From DAOUAT01 sp964551735 (lineage in GTDB: Bacteria; Chloroflexota; Anaerolineae; CG2-30-64-16), in contig CAZKEF010000014.1 in assembly GCA_964551735.1 (NCBI GenBank), positions 62,001 through 126,000 of the forward strand: a DNA stretch of 64,000 nucleotides, written 5' to 3'. The position numbers and the translations under genes are program-made. Positions 41,702 to 49,715 of the stretch are shown here, one piece after another. Each line of letters begins with the position of its first letter. The stretch's first letter is position 1. The notes below the pieces were generated by a model, which saw only the letters and a list, made by a program, of their open reading frames with translations, was not told where the DNA came from and did no database searches.

Positions 41702-42376
41702 ATGTCCCCCCGACTCGCGCTGATTGACACCGGCCGCGGGGACATGACACATTACCGCGAGGTTGCGCGGCGCCTGGCCGAGCGCTGGGATCTGCGCTCC
41801 GAAGAGATCTCCGGCTCGAACGCGCTGGTGCGCAAGATGCTATTGGGTCCCTGGGACGACGGCTTCGTGGTGATCCCGCCGGGCGAAGCTATCCGCTACT
41901 ATCATTTCTTCCCGGCTGCCGTGGAAGAACCAGCACCCCCAAAGGAAGGGCACAATGAGAATCATCGGCGAGAAAATCAACGGCACCCGCAAAGCGGTGA
42001 AACAGGCCGTACTCGACCGCAACGTCGAGTCCATCCAGAAGCTGGCCGCGGCCGGCTCGACTTGGATCGACGTCAACGCGGGCACTCCAACGGACCGCGA
42101 GCCGGACGACCTGGTCTGGCTCGTGCAGACGGTGCAGGCAGCGGTGACCAAACCACTCTGTCTGGACAGCGCGAACCCGGATGCGCTGGCGGCCGCGCTG
42201 CCCCACGTCAAGCAGGCACCCCTGATCAACTCCATCAGCGGCGAGACGGCGCGGCTGACCGGCGTGTTGCCGCTGGCTGCGCAGGCCAAAGGCGGGGTCA
42301 TCGCCCTGGCCATGGACGACAAGGGCATCCCTGCGGACACCGAAGGCCGGCTGGCGATCGTGCGCCGGTTGATTGA
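41702..42376 (+). pseudogene. C-terminal remnant of a DUF1638 protein
   Basis: From ATG 41702 (good ACGGAGG site) about 60 residues match the end of DUF1638 proteins: LALIDTGRGDMTHYREVARR, GSNALVRKMLLGPWDDGF and VVIPPGEAIR. The N-terminal 150 or so residues expected of the family are absent. The frame then runs on, out of frame, through the methyltransferase gene to 42376, so the C-terminal part of this reading frame is not meaningful. DUF1638 genes commonly accompany corrinoid methyltransferases. It could still produce a short protein. Confidence 0.6.
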
Positions 42377-42737
42377 CGAGACGCGCACCGCGGGCATCCC
42401 CGATGAGCAGGTCTATGTGGACCCGTTGGTGATGACCATCGGCGCCAGCGGCAACGCGGCGCGTGTGGCATTGGCCACGGTGCGCGCGGTCGAAGCCGAG
42501 TATCCCAAGGTCCACTTCACCTCGGGCCTCAGCAACATCTCCTTCGGCCTGCCGGTGCGCACGCTGATCAACCGAGCATTCCTGACGTTGATGTTGGAGG
42601 CCGGCCTGGACACGGCTATCCTCGACCCGCTGGACCGGGAGCTGCGCAAAGCGCTGCTGGCCGCCGAGGCCACGCTCGGCATTGACAGGCATTGCCTAAA
42701 CTACACCCGCGCGTACCGCGCTGGGCTGTTGGAATAA
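41955..42737 (+). CDS. Methyltetrahydrofolate:corrinoid methyltransferase (pterin-binding)
   Basis: 260 residues, AcsE/MeTr-like TIM-barrel. It starts MRIIGEKINGTRKAVKQAVL; AAAGSTWIDVNAGTPTDREP and PLCLDSANPDALAAAL are the pterin-binding strands (DVNAG, DSAN). HFTSGLSNISFGLPVRTLIN is the usual late conserved stretch. It would move a methyl group between tetrahydrofolate and the corrinoid protein encoded at 40032-40736. AAAGGAAGG precedes the start at 41955. Confidence 0.93.
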   Translation: MRIIGEKINGTRKAVKQAVLDRNVESIQKLAAAGSTWIDVNAGTPTDREPDDLVWLVQTVQAAVTKPLCLDSANPDALAAALPHVKQAPLINSISGETARLTGVLPLAAQAKGGVIALAMDDKGIPADTEGRLAIVRRLIDETRTAGIPDEQVYVDPLVMTIGASGNAARVALATVRAVEAEYPKVHFTSGLSNISFGLPVRTLINRAFLTLMLEAGLDTAILDPLDRELRKALLAAEATLGIDRHCLNYTRAYRAGLLE

Positions 42738-42875
42738 GACTGGCCCGGCGACTGGAAATCACGGCTACCTTCGCCAAGTCCACCTGCATGGACTGACAAT
42801 CAGTTGGCGCAGGCCGACTTCGCAAGGGTGGCCGCGGTTTCAGCCGCCGAGACCCCATCACAAGGGAGGATTTTC

Positions 42876-42944
42876 ATATCGGAGCAACTGAGCAACGCCA
42901 TCGCCGAAATGGACGAGGAGGGCGCACTGGCGATGGCCTGGATA
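42876..42944 (+). pseudogene. 5' remnant of a second corrinoid protein
   Basis: After GGGAGG the frame reads ISEQLSNAIAEMDEEGALAM, the N-terminus typical of corrinoid proteins of methyltransferase systems, then loses similarity after about 23 residues. The start codon is ATA, not ATG, at the normal distance from the ribosome-binding site. The sequence then joins the reversed TDT pseudogene. Confidence 0.6.
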
Positions 42945-42964
42945 AAGGCAAACCCACTCACCCG

Positions 42965-43845
42965 CTACGCCACCCCCGAAGCCACCCCCAGCGCGCCCGA
43001 TGGGAATGTGAACGCCCACCAGGACAGCGCGTACGGCAAGTTTTGCTTACGGACATAATGTGACACCACCAGCAGTGCCATGATGAACCACCATAGGGCG
43101 AAGCCCCAGGTCATCAGAATGCCCAATTTCGCCAGCGGCGCAAAAGCCTGCGGGTCAACTCCCAGCACCGGGGCAGCCTCAAACAACTGCTGCAGCTTGG
43201 ACAGATCTACCGCCAAGATCGCGGGCGGCGCGATGCCGATGAAGAAGGTGGCGGCGAACCTGCTCATAGGCAGCTCCTCGAAAATGTACCGGTGATAGAC
43301 GGCCGCGCCCACGAATAGGAACAGGAAGAATCCCACCCCCAGGCCGATCATAGACAGGCCGAAAATCCACTCCGCCTGGTCCGGGAAGATATGGGCCAAC
43401 TCAAACCCGGCGATCGGGATCAGCAGCTTGGAGACTGGCGGGATATACCAGCCGAAGTTCGCGTGGCCGATCTTGATCCCCTCGTGCCGGTAGATGCGCT
43501 CCACGATCACGCAGCCCATGCCGAAGATGCTCACTGTGCTGATCAGCCACAGCCAGAAGGCGATCTGATGCGACACCCCCGGCGCGAAGAATAGATCCGG
43601 GTATTTGATCAGATCCAGCGCGATGATAATCAACGAGATCGGCATCGTGGGAAAAAAAACTGGCCGCAACCGGGTGGTTCAGGTCGCCCTGAACCGCAGC
43701 CCAATGCTTGATGAGGCGCCACGTCCACGGCGTAAAAATGCCAGAAACATTGCCGCGGCGATCACCGTGAACATGCCGGCAACCAGCCTGACGATCGGCG
43801 CAGGGATGAATGAAAGCGCCAACGGGATCACCGCAATACATCCTT
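42965..43845 (-). pseudogene. Tellurite-resistance/dicarboxylate (TDT) transporter, frameshifted and truncated
   Basis: The open part (42965-43669) has FFPTMPISLIIIALDLIKYP and WWAFTFPSGALGVASGVA, typical of TehA/SLAC1-like channels. Upstream, LIKHWAAVQGDLNHPVAASF is in another frame, separated at a run of 8 T on the minus strand (7 would restore SFFPTM). Farther upstream VIPLALSFIPAPIVRLVAGM is in a third frame, separated at a run of 5 T (6 would restore it). The expected N-terminal PAWFxxVMGTG and the last two to three helices are missing. So it is broken at both ends and twice inside. Confidence 0.78.
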
Positions 43846-43901
43846 CGAGGCATGATCTCCGCCTGGTTTACCGCCATACTTATGAAACAAGGAGAAGACC
43901 G

Positions 43902-44024
43902 ATGTCCGCACACGGACCCAACCTGATCCGACGTTTCCCCCTGGCCGCGTTCTTCATCCTGGCCTATGCGTTCAGTTGGGGCCTTTCCCTCTTCACCGCG
44001 CCGGGCGCGCTGCCTTCATGGTGA
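43902..44024 (+). pseudogene. N-terminal remnant of a CPBP-family membrane protein
   Basis: AAGGAGAAG and ATG at 43902 start a 40-residue frame, LIRRFPLAAFFILAYAFSWG, the first helix of CPBP (CAAX protease-like) proteins, ending after GALPSW. The rest of the gene (about 200 residues) is absent. Confidence 0.5.
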
Positions 44025-44072
44025 AGGCCGGCCCTCTCTTAGGGTATCATGCGCCGGTTGACTTCCATGTAG

Positions 44073-45214
44073 ATGCTTCTGAGCTTTGCTTTGCTGTTGG
44101 CTGCGCCAAACCAGGCCGCGACCACGGACGCGGTGCCAGCCCACTCATGCAGCACTTTCCTGCTGCAAGCCGGTGAGGCGTTCTATGTGGGTCACAATCT
44201 GGATGATGACTACAACGTACCGGGCACAGTGGTGGTTAACCCGGCCGGCGTGCGCAAGGAGAGCCTGAGTTGGGAGGATGACCTCTACGCCGCCTTTGGC
44301 AAGAGCCGCCGCGCGCCGCGCGTCCGTTGGGTAGCCCAATATGGCTCGATCACCTACAACACGCAGGGCCGCGATTTCATTGACGGCGGGATGAACGAGG
44401 CCGGACTGTACGTGGGCGAGATGACCCTGCGCAGTACGATCCGGCCGCCTCAGGGCAAGCTGCCCAGGATCGAACCGCGGTTGTGGATGCAATACTTGCT
44501 GGACAACTTCACCAGCGTGGATGAGGTCATCACCAGCCTCGAAACCGTTGCGGTCGGCGGGCCGACCACCTGGCACTTCTTCGTCGCTGACCGGCTGGGC
44601 GAGACCGCGGCCAGCAAATACTGGAGGGCCAGGTCGTGATCCGGGGCGGCGCAGCGATGCCGGTCAAGGCACTCTGTAACGCGCCCTACGAGGTGGAGTT
44701 GGCGAAGCTGACGCAGTTCGAGGGCTTTGGCGGACACATGCCGTTGGACATGGCAGACAAGGACCCGCAAGCCGATCGCCGCTTCGCCTGGGCTGCGGCG
44801 CTGCTGGCCGCCCACTCGGCCACCGGGGCGCCGGAGCCGGCCGCCTGCGCGTTCGACATCCTGGACGAGCTGGACCTAGGCAACAACCAGTGGCAGGTAG
44901 TCTACGATCTCACTCACGGGAGGATGTATTTCCGTACGGCGCAAGCGCGCCAGGTGCGCCAGGTGGACTTTGCAGCCTTCGACTTCGCCTGTCCCGCGCC
45001 GGCGATGATGCTGGACATTCAGCGCGACCTGGCGGGCGATGTCGCGGACGCGTTCGAACCGTACAGTGAGACGAGCAACCGTGCGTTCATCCGCCGCGCC
45101 CTCGCGCCGCTCGACCTGGGGGTGCCAGCGCCGCTGGCCCAGGCGTTCAAGAGGCTATGGGAGAAACGTCTGTACAATCATACGCACGGCTTCATCTGCA
45201 CGGTTGAGAAATAA
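44073..45214 (+). pseudogene. Linear amide C-N hydrolase (choloylglycine hydrolase-like), frameshifted
   Basis: Two overlapping frames make one Ntn-hydrolase. The first, 44073-44639, has a signal peptide, then HSCSTFLL with the nucleophile Cys, GHNLDDDY and GGMNEAGLYVGEM. The second, read from about 44610 to 45214, continues QILEGQVVIRGG, LCNAPYE and the C-terminus. A 1-base indel near 44605-44615 separates them. An in-frame TAG also lies between an upstream ATG (44049) and the ATG at 44073. Either a pseudogene or a sequencing error; surrounding decay favours a pseudogene. Confidence 0.75.
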
Positions 45215-45236
45215 CCCCCATCAAAAGAACCCTTTG

Positions 45237-45265
45237 TTGATCGCTGGGTCAGACCATGTTACAAT
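45237..45265 (+). promoter_or_regulatory. Promoter for the first Ldh-family gene
   Basis: TTGATC (45237-45242), 17-base spacer, TACAAT (45260-45265) with an upstream TG. About 85 bases before the start codon. Confidence 0.65.
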
Positions 45266-45350
45266 GACGCCCTCTTTGACGACTAAAGGATCATCGCCAT
45301 CTGAGATCAGTTTGCGTCGCACGACGAGATACTGCTGAGGAAGCCACACC

Positions 45351-46433
45351 ATGAACCCATCAGATCCCTATTTCAAAGTCAACATCGAAGACCTGACCGC
45401 TTTCTGCCTGGCTGCGTTGCGCAAAGTTGGAGTCAACGAAACGGATGCCCAACTGACCGCGGACGCCCTGGTGACCACCGACACGTTGGGCACGTTCACC
45501 CATGGCACTCGCCAACTGCGCGGCCTGATCAAGAACGTGCTCGATGGCCGTCTCGATCCGGCAGCGGCCGAAACAGTGGCCTCGGAAGGGCCGGCCTGGG
45601 CCATCTTAGATGCGAATTATGCCATGCCGCCTGCGGTGGCCTGTCGCGCCATGCGCCTTGCCATGACGAAAGCGCGGGCCTGCGGCCTGGGTTACGTCGG
45701 GGTGCGCCGCACCAGCCACTTCGGGGCCGCAGGCTACTACGCGCGCCTGGCCGCGGCCGAGGACATGCTGGGCCTGGCGGTGTGCAATGTGGACCCGGTG
45801 ATGACTGTCACGGGCGCGGCCGGCAAGGTCATCGGCACCAATCCCATCGCGTGGGCCGCGCCAGCCGACGAGGAGCAAATGGTATACCTGGACATCGCTA
45901 CCAGCCGCGTGGCAGCCACCAAGGTATTCGCCGCCAAAGCCCTGGGCAAGTCGGTGCCCGACACCTGGCTGATTGATGCCGAGGGCCGGCCCACCACCGA
46001 TCCCAGCCGCTTTCCGGAGGAAGGCGCGCTGTTGCCGTTGGCCGATTACAAAGGCTACGGCCTGGCGGTGCTGGTGGAGGTGCTCGGTGGCGTGCTGACC
46101 GGCGCTGCATTGTTAAGCGGCGTCGTGAGCTGGGCCGGCGCGTCGCTGGAACGGGTGAACCAGGGGCACGCGTTCATTGCACTGGACATCGCCGCCATGA
46201 TGCCGGTGGCCGAGTTCAAGCAGCGCATGGACGCAGTGGTGCGCGAGCTACGCGCGGCGCCTAAGGCAGCCGGCCACGACCGGGTCTTCGTGCCGGGCGA
46301 GAAGGAGTGGGAGCATCGCGCCCTGGCCCTGGCAAACGGCATCCCACTGCCGCCCGACGTCGCCGCCGGCCTGCGAGGCCTGGGCCAGGATGTCGGCCTC
46401 GCGCCCGAGGATTTTGGGTTGAAGCTGGGGTAA
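45351..46433 (+). CDS. Ldh-family (malate/L-lactate/ureidoglycolate type) dehydrogenase
   Basis: 360 residues of the LDH2/MDG fold, distinct from classical Rossmann LDH. FTHGTRQLRGLI contains the catalytic-His motif (near residue 51). RRTSHFGAAGYYARLAAA, TGAAGKVIGTNPIAWAAP and YKGYGLAVLVEVLGGVLTGA are the family signatures. It would reduce a 2-keto acid with NAD(P)H. A paralogue follows directly. The cluster with sugar-acid enzymes downstream suggests a keto-acid sugar derivative as substrate. Confidence 0.9.
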   Translation: MNPSDPYFKVNIEDLTAFCLAALRKVGVNETDAQLTADALVTTDTLGTFTHGTRQLRGLIKNVLDGRLDPAAAETVASEGPAWAILDANYAMPPAVACRAMRLAMTKARACGLGYVGVRRTSHFGAAGYYARLAAAEDMLGLAVCNVDPVMTVTGAAGKVIGTNPIAWAAPADEEQMVYLDIATSRVAATKVFAAKALGKSVPDTWLIDAEGRPTTDPSRFPEEGALLPLADYKGYGLAVLVEVLGGVLTGAALLSGVVSWAGASLERVNQGHAFIALDIAAMMPVAEFKQRMDAVVRELRAAPKAAGHDRVFVPGEKEWEHRALALANGIPLPPDVAAGLRGLGQDVGLAPEDFGLKLG

Positions 46434-46441
46434 TCCTCAAC

Positions 46442-46492
46442 GTGAGAAGGCCCCGCAGGGCCTGACGTCAAGCGGCTGCGGCCGCTTCTCAC
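46442..46492 (+). terminator. Branched hairpin between the two Ldh-family genes
   Basis: Outer stem GTGAGAAG (46442-46449) / CTTCTCAC (46485-46492). Inside are two short stems, AGGCCC-CGCA-GGGCCT and AGCGGC-TGCG-GCCGCT. Confidence 0.5.
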
Positions 46493-46557
46493 TTTCAGGC
46501 AGGGGTGTGCAATCCCTGAGCCATGAGAACTGCAGGAAGCTTGAAGGAGAGCTAGAA

Positions 46558-47589
46558 TTGGCTACTGAAATTCGCGTCCCTTACGACACACTGGTCGCCA
46601 CCATCGACCGCACATTGGCCGCCGAAGGGGTGCCAGAACACGTCCGCCGCATCGAGGCGGCGCTGACAGCCGAGGCCGACCTGTTGGGTGTGCCATCCCA
46701 CGGGATCCGTATGCTGCCCCTGATCGTGCAAGGGCTGCGCGATGGTCGTGCTAATGGGGACCCACAGTTGGCATTGACGCGCGACGACCAGGCGGTCTGC
46801 GTGTTAGACGGGGACCGCGGGCTGGGGCGGTACGTAGCGCACCAGGGGATGGAACAGGCCATCGCCCGTGCCCGGCGCTTCGGCGTGGGCCTTTGCGTGG
46901 CTCACCGGGTGACGCACTGGGGTCGCGCCCACGCCTACGCCTGCCAGGCTGCCCGTGCCGGGATGATCGGCATCTGCACCACCAACGCGATCCCCAACAT
47001 GACCGGCTGGGGTTCTCGACAACCGGTGGTGGGCAATAATCCGTTGGGCATCGGTGTACCGCGCGGCGAGGGCCTCGACCCGATGGTGCTGGACATGGCG
47101 ATGAGCCAGGCTGCCGTAGGCAAGATCGGCACCTATCTGCGCGAAGGTAAGGCCGCGCCCGAAGGATGGGGCCTCGACGCATCCGGGCAGCCCACCAACG
47201 ATCCATCGGCGATCCTGGCCTCGGGCCTGGTACTGCCCATGGGCGAGCACAAAGGGGCCGGGCTGGCGCTGATGATGGAGGTCTTCACCGGCGCGCTGGC
47301 CGGCGGATTCCTCAGCTACGAGGTGGGCCAGGCAGACAGCACCGGGCTGGATCCCGAGGGCAGCAAGTTCCTACTGGCGATTGATGTCACGCGCTTCATT
47401 GACCCGGCGCGCTTCGCCCAACGCGTGGCCGACCTGCTGGGCTTTGTGGATCAAGGGGTAGGCGCGGATGGGGAGTTCCTCTACCCCGGGCAGCGCGGCT
47501 GGCAAACCCGCGACCGCAACCTGGTCGAGGGCGTGCCGATCCACCCGCAAATCGTGGAGCAGTTGGCAAAGATCAATGTAACGCTTTAG
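46558..47589 (+). CDS. Second Ldh-family dehydrogenase (diketogulonate reductase-like)
   Basis: 343 residues. PSHGIRML carries the catalytic His; HRVTHWGRAHAYACQAARAG, VVGNNPLGIGVPRG and EHKGAGLALMMEVFTGALAG are family signatures. The start is taken as TTG at 46558 because AAGGAG lies 10 bases upstream and homology begins there; GTG at 46507 is the alternative. It is only moderately similar to the paralogue upstream. The TAG stop abuts a family A repeat. Confidence 0.88.
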   Translation: MATEIRVPYDTLVATIDRTLAAEGVPEHVRRIEAALTAEADLLGVPSHGIRMLPLIVQGLRDGRANGDPQLALTRDDQAVCVLDGDRGLGRYVAHQGMEQAIARARRFGVGLCVAHRVTHWGRAHAYACQAARAGMIGICTTNAIPNMTGWGSRQPVVGNNPLGIGVPRGEGLDPMVLDMAMSQAAVGKIGTYLREGKAAPEGWGLDASGQPTNDPSAILASGLVLPMGEHKGAGLALMMEVFTGALAGGFLSYEVGQADSTGLDPEGSKFLLAIDVTRFIDPARFAQRVADLLGFVDQGVGADGEFLYPGQRGWQTRDRNLVEGVPIHPQIVEQLAKINVTL

Positions 47590-47684
47590 TAGGGGCGGGT
47601 TTCTGCGCGTTAACAGCGGACAGCCGTTGCCGCACTGTCGTCAACAACAGGCAGGCGTGCATTAACCGCGGAAGACCCGCCCTA
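47589..47684. repeat. Palindromic element family A, copy 5
   Basis: Left end GTAGGGGCGGGTTTCTGCGC, right end CCCGCCCTA. The first base is the last base of the upstream TAG stop, giving TAG-TAG. The left interior (TTTCTGCGCG) matches copy 4. Confidence 0.82.
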
Positions 47685-47701
47685 TTGAATTGGAGGATTC
47701 A

Positions 47702-48691
47702 ATGAAACGCGTTCCCTTCGGCAGCACCGGCGAACTGGTGTCGGAGTTCTGCCTGGGCACCATGATGTTCGGCGCGCGGTGCGACGAAGCTGAATCCGAT
47801 CGCATCTTGAGCGCGGCGCTGGCGCGTGGGGTCAACTTCGTGGACACCGCGGCCATGTATGCGGCGGGCGGCACCGAGGAGATCTTGGGCCGCCTGTTGC
47901 GCGGACGCCGGGATCAAGTCTTCCTCGCCACAAAAGTACATCGGGACCTGGAGCCGGACACCATCCGAACCAGCATCGAAGAGAGCCTGGCGCGGCTGCA
48001 GACGGACACTGTGGATCTTTATTTGCTGCACTGGCCGCTGCCGGGAATGCGTCCCGTGGAAATCATGCAAGCGCTGGACCAGGTGGTGCGCGCAGGCAAG
48101 GCGCGCTACGTGGGATGCTCCAACTTCCCGGCCTGGCTGCTGGCCCACTGCAACGCCATCGCGGCTGCGCACGGTTGGCCGCGGCTGATCAATAACCAGG
48201 TGGCCTACAACCTGTTCGAGCGGGGCATCGAGGTGGAGATCTTGCCCCAGGCCGTGGCCGAGGAAATCGCCATCACCGCGTATCGCCCCTTGGCCGAAGG
48301 GGTGCTGGCGGGACGCTACCAGGTGGGCGGGCCGTTCCCGTCCGGTGCGCGCGGGGAGAGCAGCGGACCGGTCATTACCTGGCTGGCGCAGCACGGGGCC
48401 AGCATCCAGCGGTTCAACCGCTACGCGGCGGATTTGGGCGTGCCGCCCGCGGCCTTGGCGCTGGCGTGGCTGCGCTACAGCCCCGGCGTGATTTCCGTTA
48501 TCGTCGGCGCCAGCCGGCTCGGCCAGTTGGACGACAGCTTCGTTGGCTTCGAGCTTGACCTGACTGAACAACAGTACCAGGAAGTGACCGCGCTCTTTGC
48601 CACCGAGGTGTGGGAGGAAGGCTTGCAGTTGTTCCCTGGCCGCAAATACAACTTCCCGCGGCTGCGGCGGAATCTGGGGCTGCTGAGTTAG
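47702..48691 (+). CDS. Aldo/keto reductase
   Basis: 329 residues, NADPH-dependent AKR TIM-barrel. The catalytic tetrad is visible as Asp in FVDTAAMYAAGG (with the Tyr), Lys in LATKVH and His in LLHWPLPG. The cofactor-binding C-terminal part is VISVIVGASRLGQLDD. Start 47702 has TTGGAGG upstream. Convergent with the Gfo/Idh gene, separated by a strong hairpin. Confidence 0.92.
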   Translation: MKRVPFGSTGELVSEFCLGTMMFGARCDEAESDRILSAALARGVNFVDTAAMYAAGGTEEILGRLLRGRRDQVFLATKVHRDLEPDTIRTSIEESLARLQTDTVDLYLLHWPLPGMRPVEIMQALDQVVRAGKARYVGCSNFPAWLLAHCNAIAAAHGWPRLINNQVAYNLFERGIEVEILPQAVAEEIAITAYRPLAEGVLAGRYQVGGPFPSGARGESSGPVITWLAQHGASIQRFNRYAADLGVPPAALALAWLRYSPGVISVIVGASRLGQLDDSFVGFELDLTEQQYQEVTALFATEVWEEGLQLFPGRKYNFPRLRRNLGLLS

Positions 48692-48695
48692 AACT

Positions 48696-48730
48696 CTGCT
48701 TCCGCCGGGTCTAAGACCCGGCGGAAGCAG
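48696..48730. terminator. Bidirectional hairpin terminator
   Basis: Perfect 16-base stem: CTGCTTCCGCCGGGTC (48696-48711) and its complement (48715-48730), with a 3-base loop, between convergent stops. Confidence 0.75.
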
Positions 48731-48734
48731 AATG

Positions 48735-49715
48735 TCACTTTGGTAACCCCCGTAACACCTGATCCATCACCCACGTCGTCCGCGCGCCGGTTTCGCCCGT
48801 GCTGGGACAGGCGCCCTGGTCGGTCAGTGCATCCACCACCGTCTGGATCAACGGCTGCTGCACGTGGGCAGGGTTCTCGATGGCGAACGCCTGTGTCCCC
48901 TCCGCAGTGATCAGCGTGATCGGCTCCGCGTCGAAGCTGGAGAACGCGATCCGGCCCCGGCTGCCTACGATCTCCGTCACATCCCGGTTGGCCGAGGCGG
49001 CGAAGCACCACGCGCCCGCGCCCGGCACGCCCGACGCGAACTCGAACGCGGCCGTCACCGTGTCCTCGGCCGGGTAGAAGCCGCCGAGGTTGGCCGCCTG
49101 GCCGCTGACGCGGCGGATGGGGCCCAGCACATAGTCCAGGAAATCCAGGGTGTGCGAGCCCATATCCACGAAGCGGCCGCCCCCGGAAATCTCCGGCAGC
49201 ACGCGCCAGGGCAGGTTCGCCGGGTCAATGTCCTCCGGCTGCGGCTTCTGTTCCAGCAGCACCGTCACGAAGCGCACCTCGCCGATGGCGCCGGCCTCGA
49301 TCAGCGCCTTAACTTTGAGGAAGCGCGGCATGGCACGGCGATAGTAGGCCACGAAGAGCGGCACGCCGGCCCCTCGGCACGCCGCGATCATCTCCTGGCA
49401 TTCCCCGAAGTTCAGCGCCATGGGCTTTTCCACGTAGACCGGCTTACCGGCCTGCGCGCACGCCAGCGTGTAGGCCTTGTGCGAGGACGGCGGGGTCGCG
49501 ATGTAGACCGCCTCCACTTGGGGGTCGGCGATCAGGGCCGCCGCGTCGGCGTACCAGCGGGGGACGCCGTGGCGTCGTGCATAGTCCTCGGCCAACGCCG
49601 CGTCCCGGCGCATCACGGCCACCAGCGCGGAGTTGCGCGCCTTCTGAAAGCCTGGGCCGCTTTTCACCTCGGTCACGTTGCCGCAGCCGATCATGCCCCA
49701 TCGGATGGTTCGCAT
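48735..49715 (-). CDS. Gfo/Idh/MocA-family oxidoreductase
   Basis: 326 residues. Rossmann motif GMIGCGNVTEVKSGPGF near the N-terminus, EKPMALNFGECQEM (catalytic Lys of EKP) and a C-terminal GGGRFVDMGSHTLDFLDYVLG with the His of the family. NAD(P)-dependent oxidation of a sugar or its derivative. Start 49715 has GAGGAGGAG upstream and overlaps the FGGY kinase by 25 bases; the frame upstream of it lies inside the kinase. Confidence 0.92.
   Translation of the reverse strand: MRTIRWGMIGCGNVTEVKSGPGFQKARNSALVAVMRRDAALAEDYARRHGVPRWYADAAALIADPQVEAVYIATPPSSHKAYTLACAQAGKPVYVEKPMALNFGECQEMIAACRGAGVPLFVAYYRRAMPRFLKVKALIEAGAIGEVRFVTVLLEQKPQPEDIDPANLPWRVLPEISGGGRFVDMGSHTLDFLDYVLGPIRRVSGQAANLGGFYPAEDTVTAAFEFASGVPGAGAWCFAASANRDVTEIVGSRGRIAFSSFDAEPITLITAEGTQAFAIENPAHVQQPLIQTVVDALTDQGACPSTGETGARTTWVMDQVLRGLPK

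Noticed and set aside
41702..42376. Full-length 224-residue protein overlapping the methyltransferase
   Set aside because: Only the first 60 or so residues are family-like; the rest is an out-of-frame translation of the methyltransferase gene.
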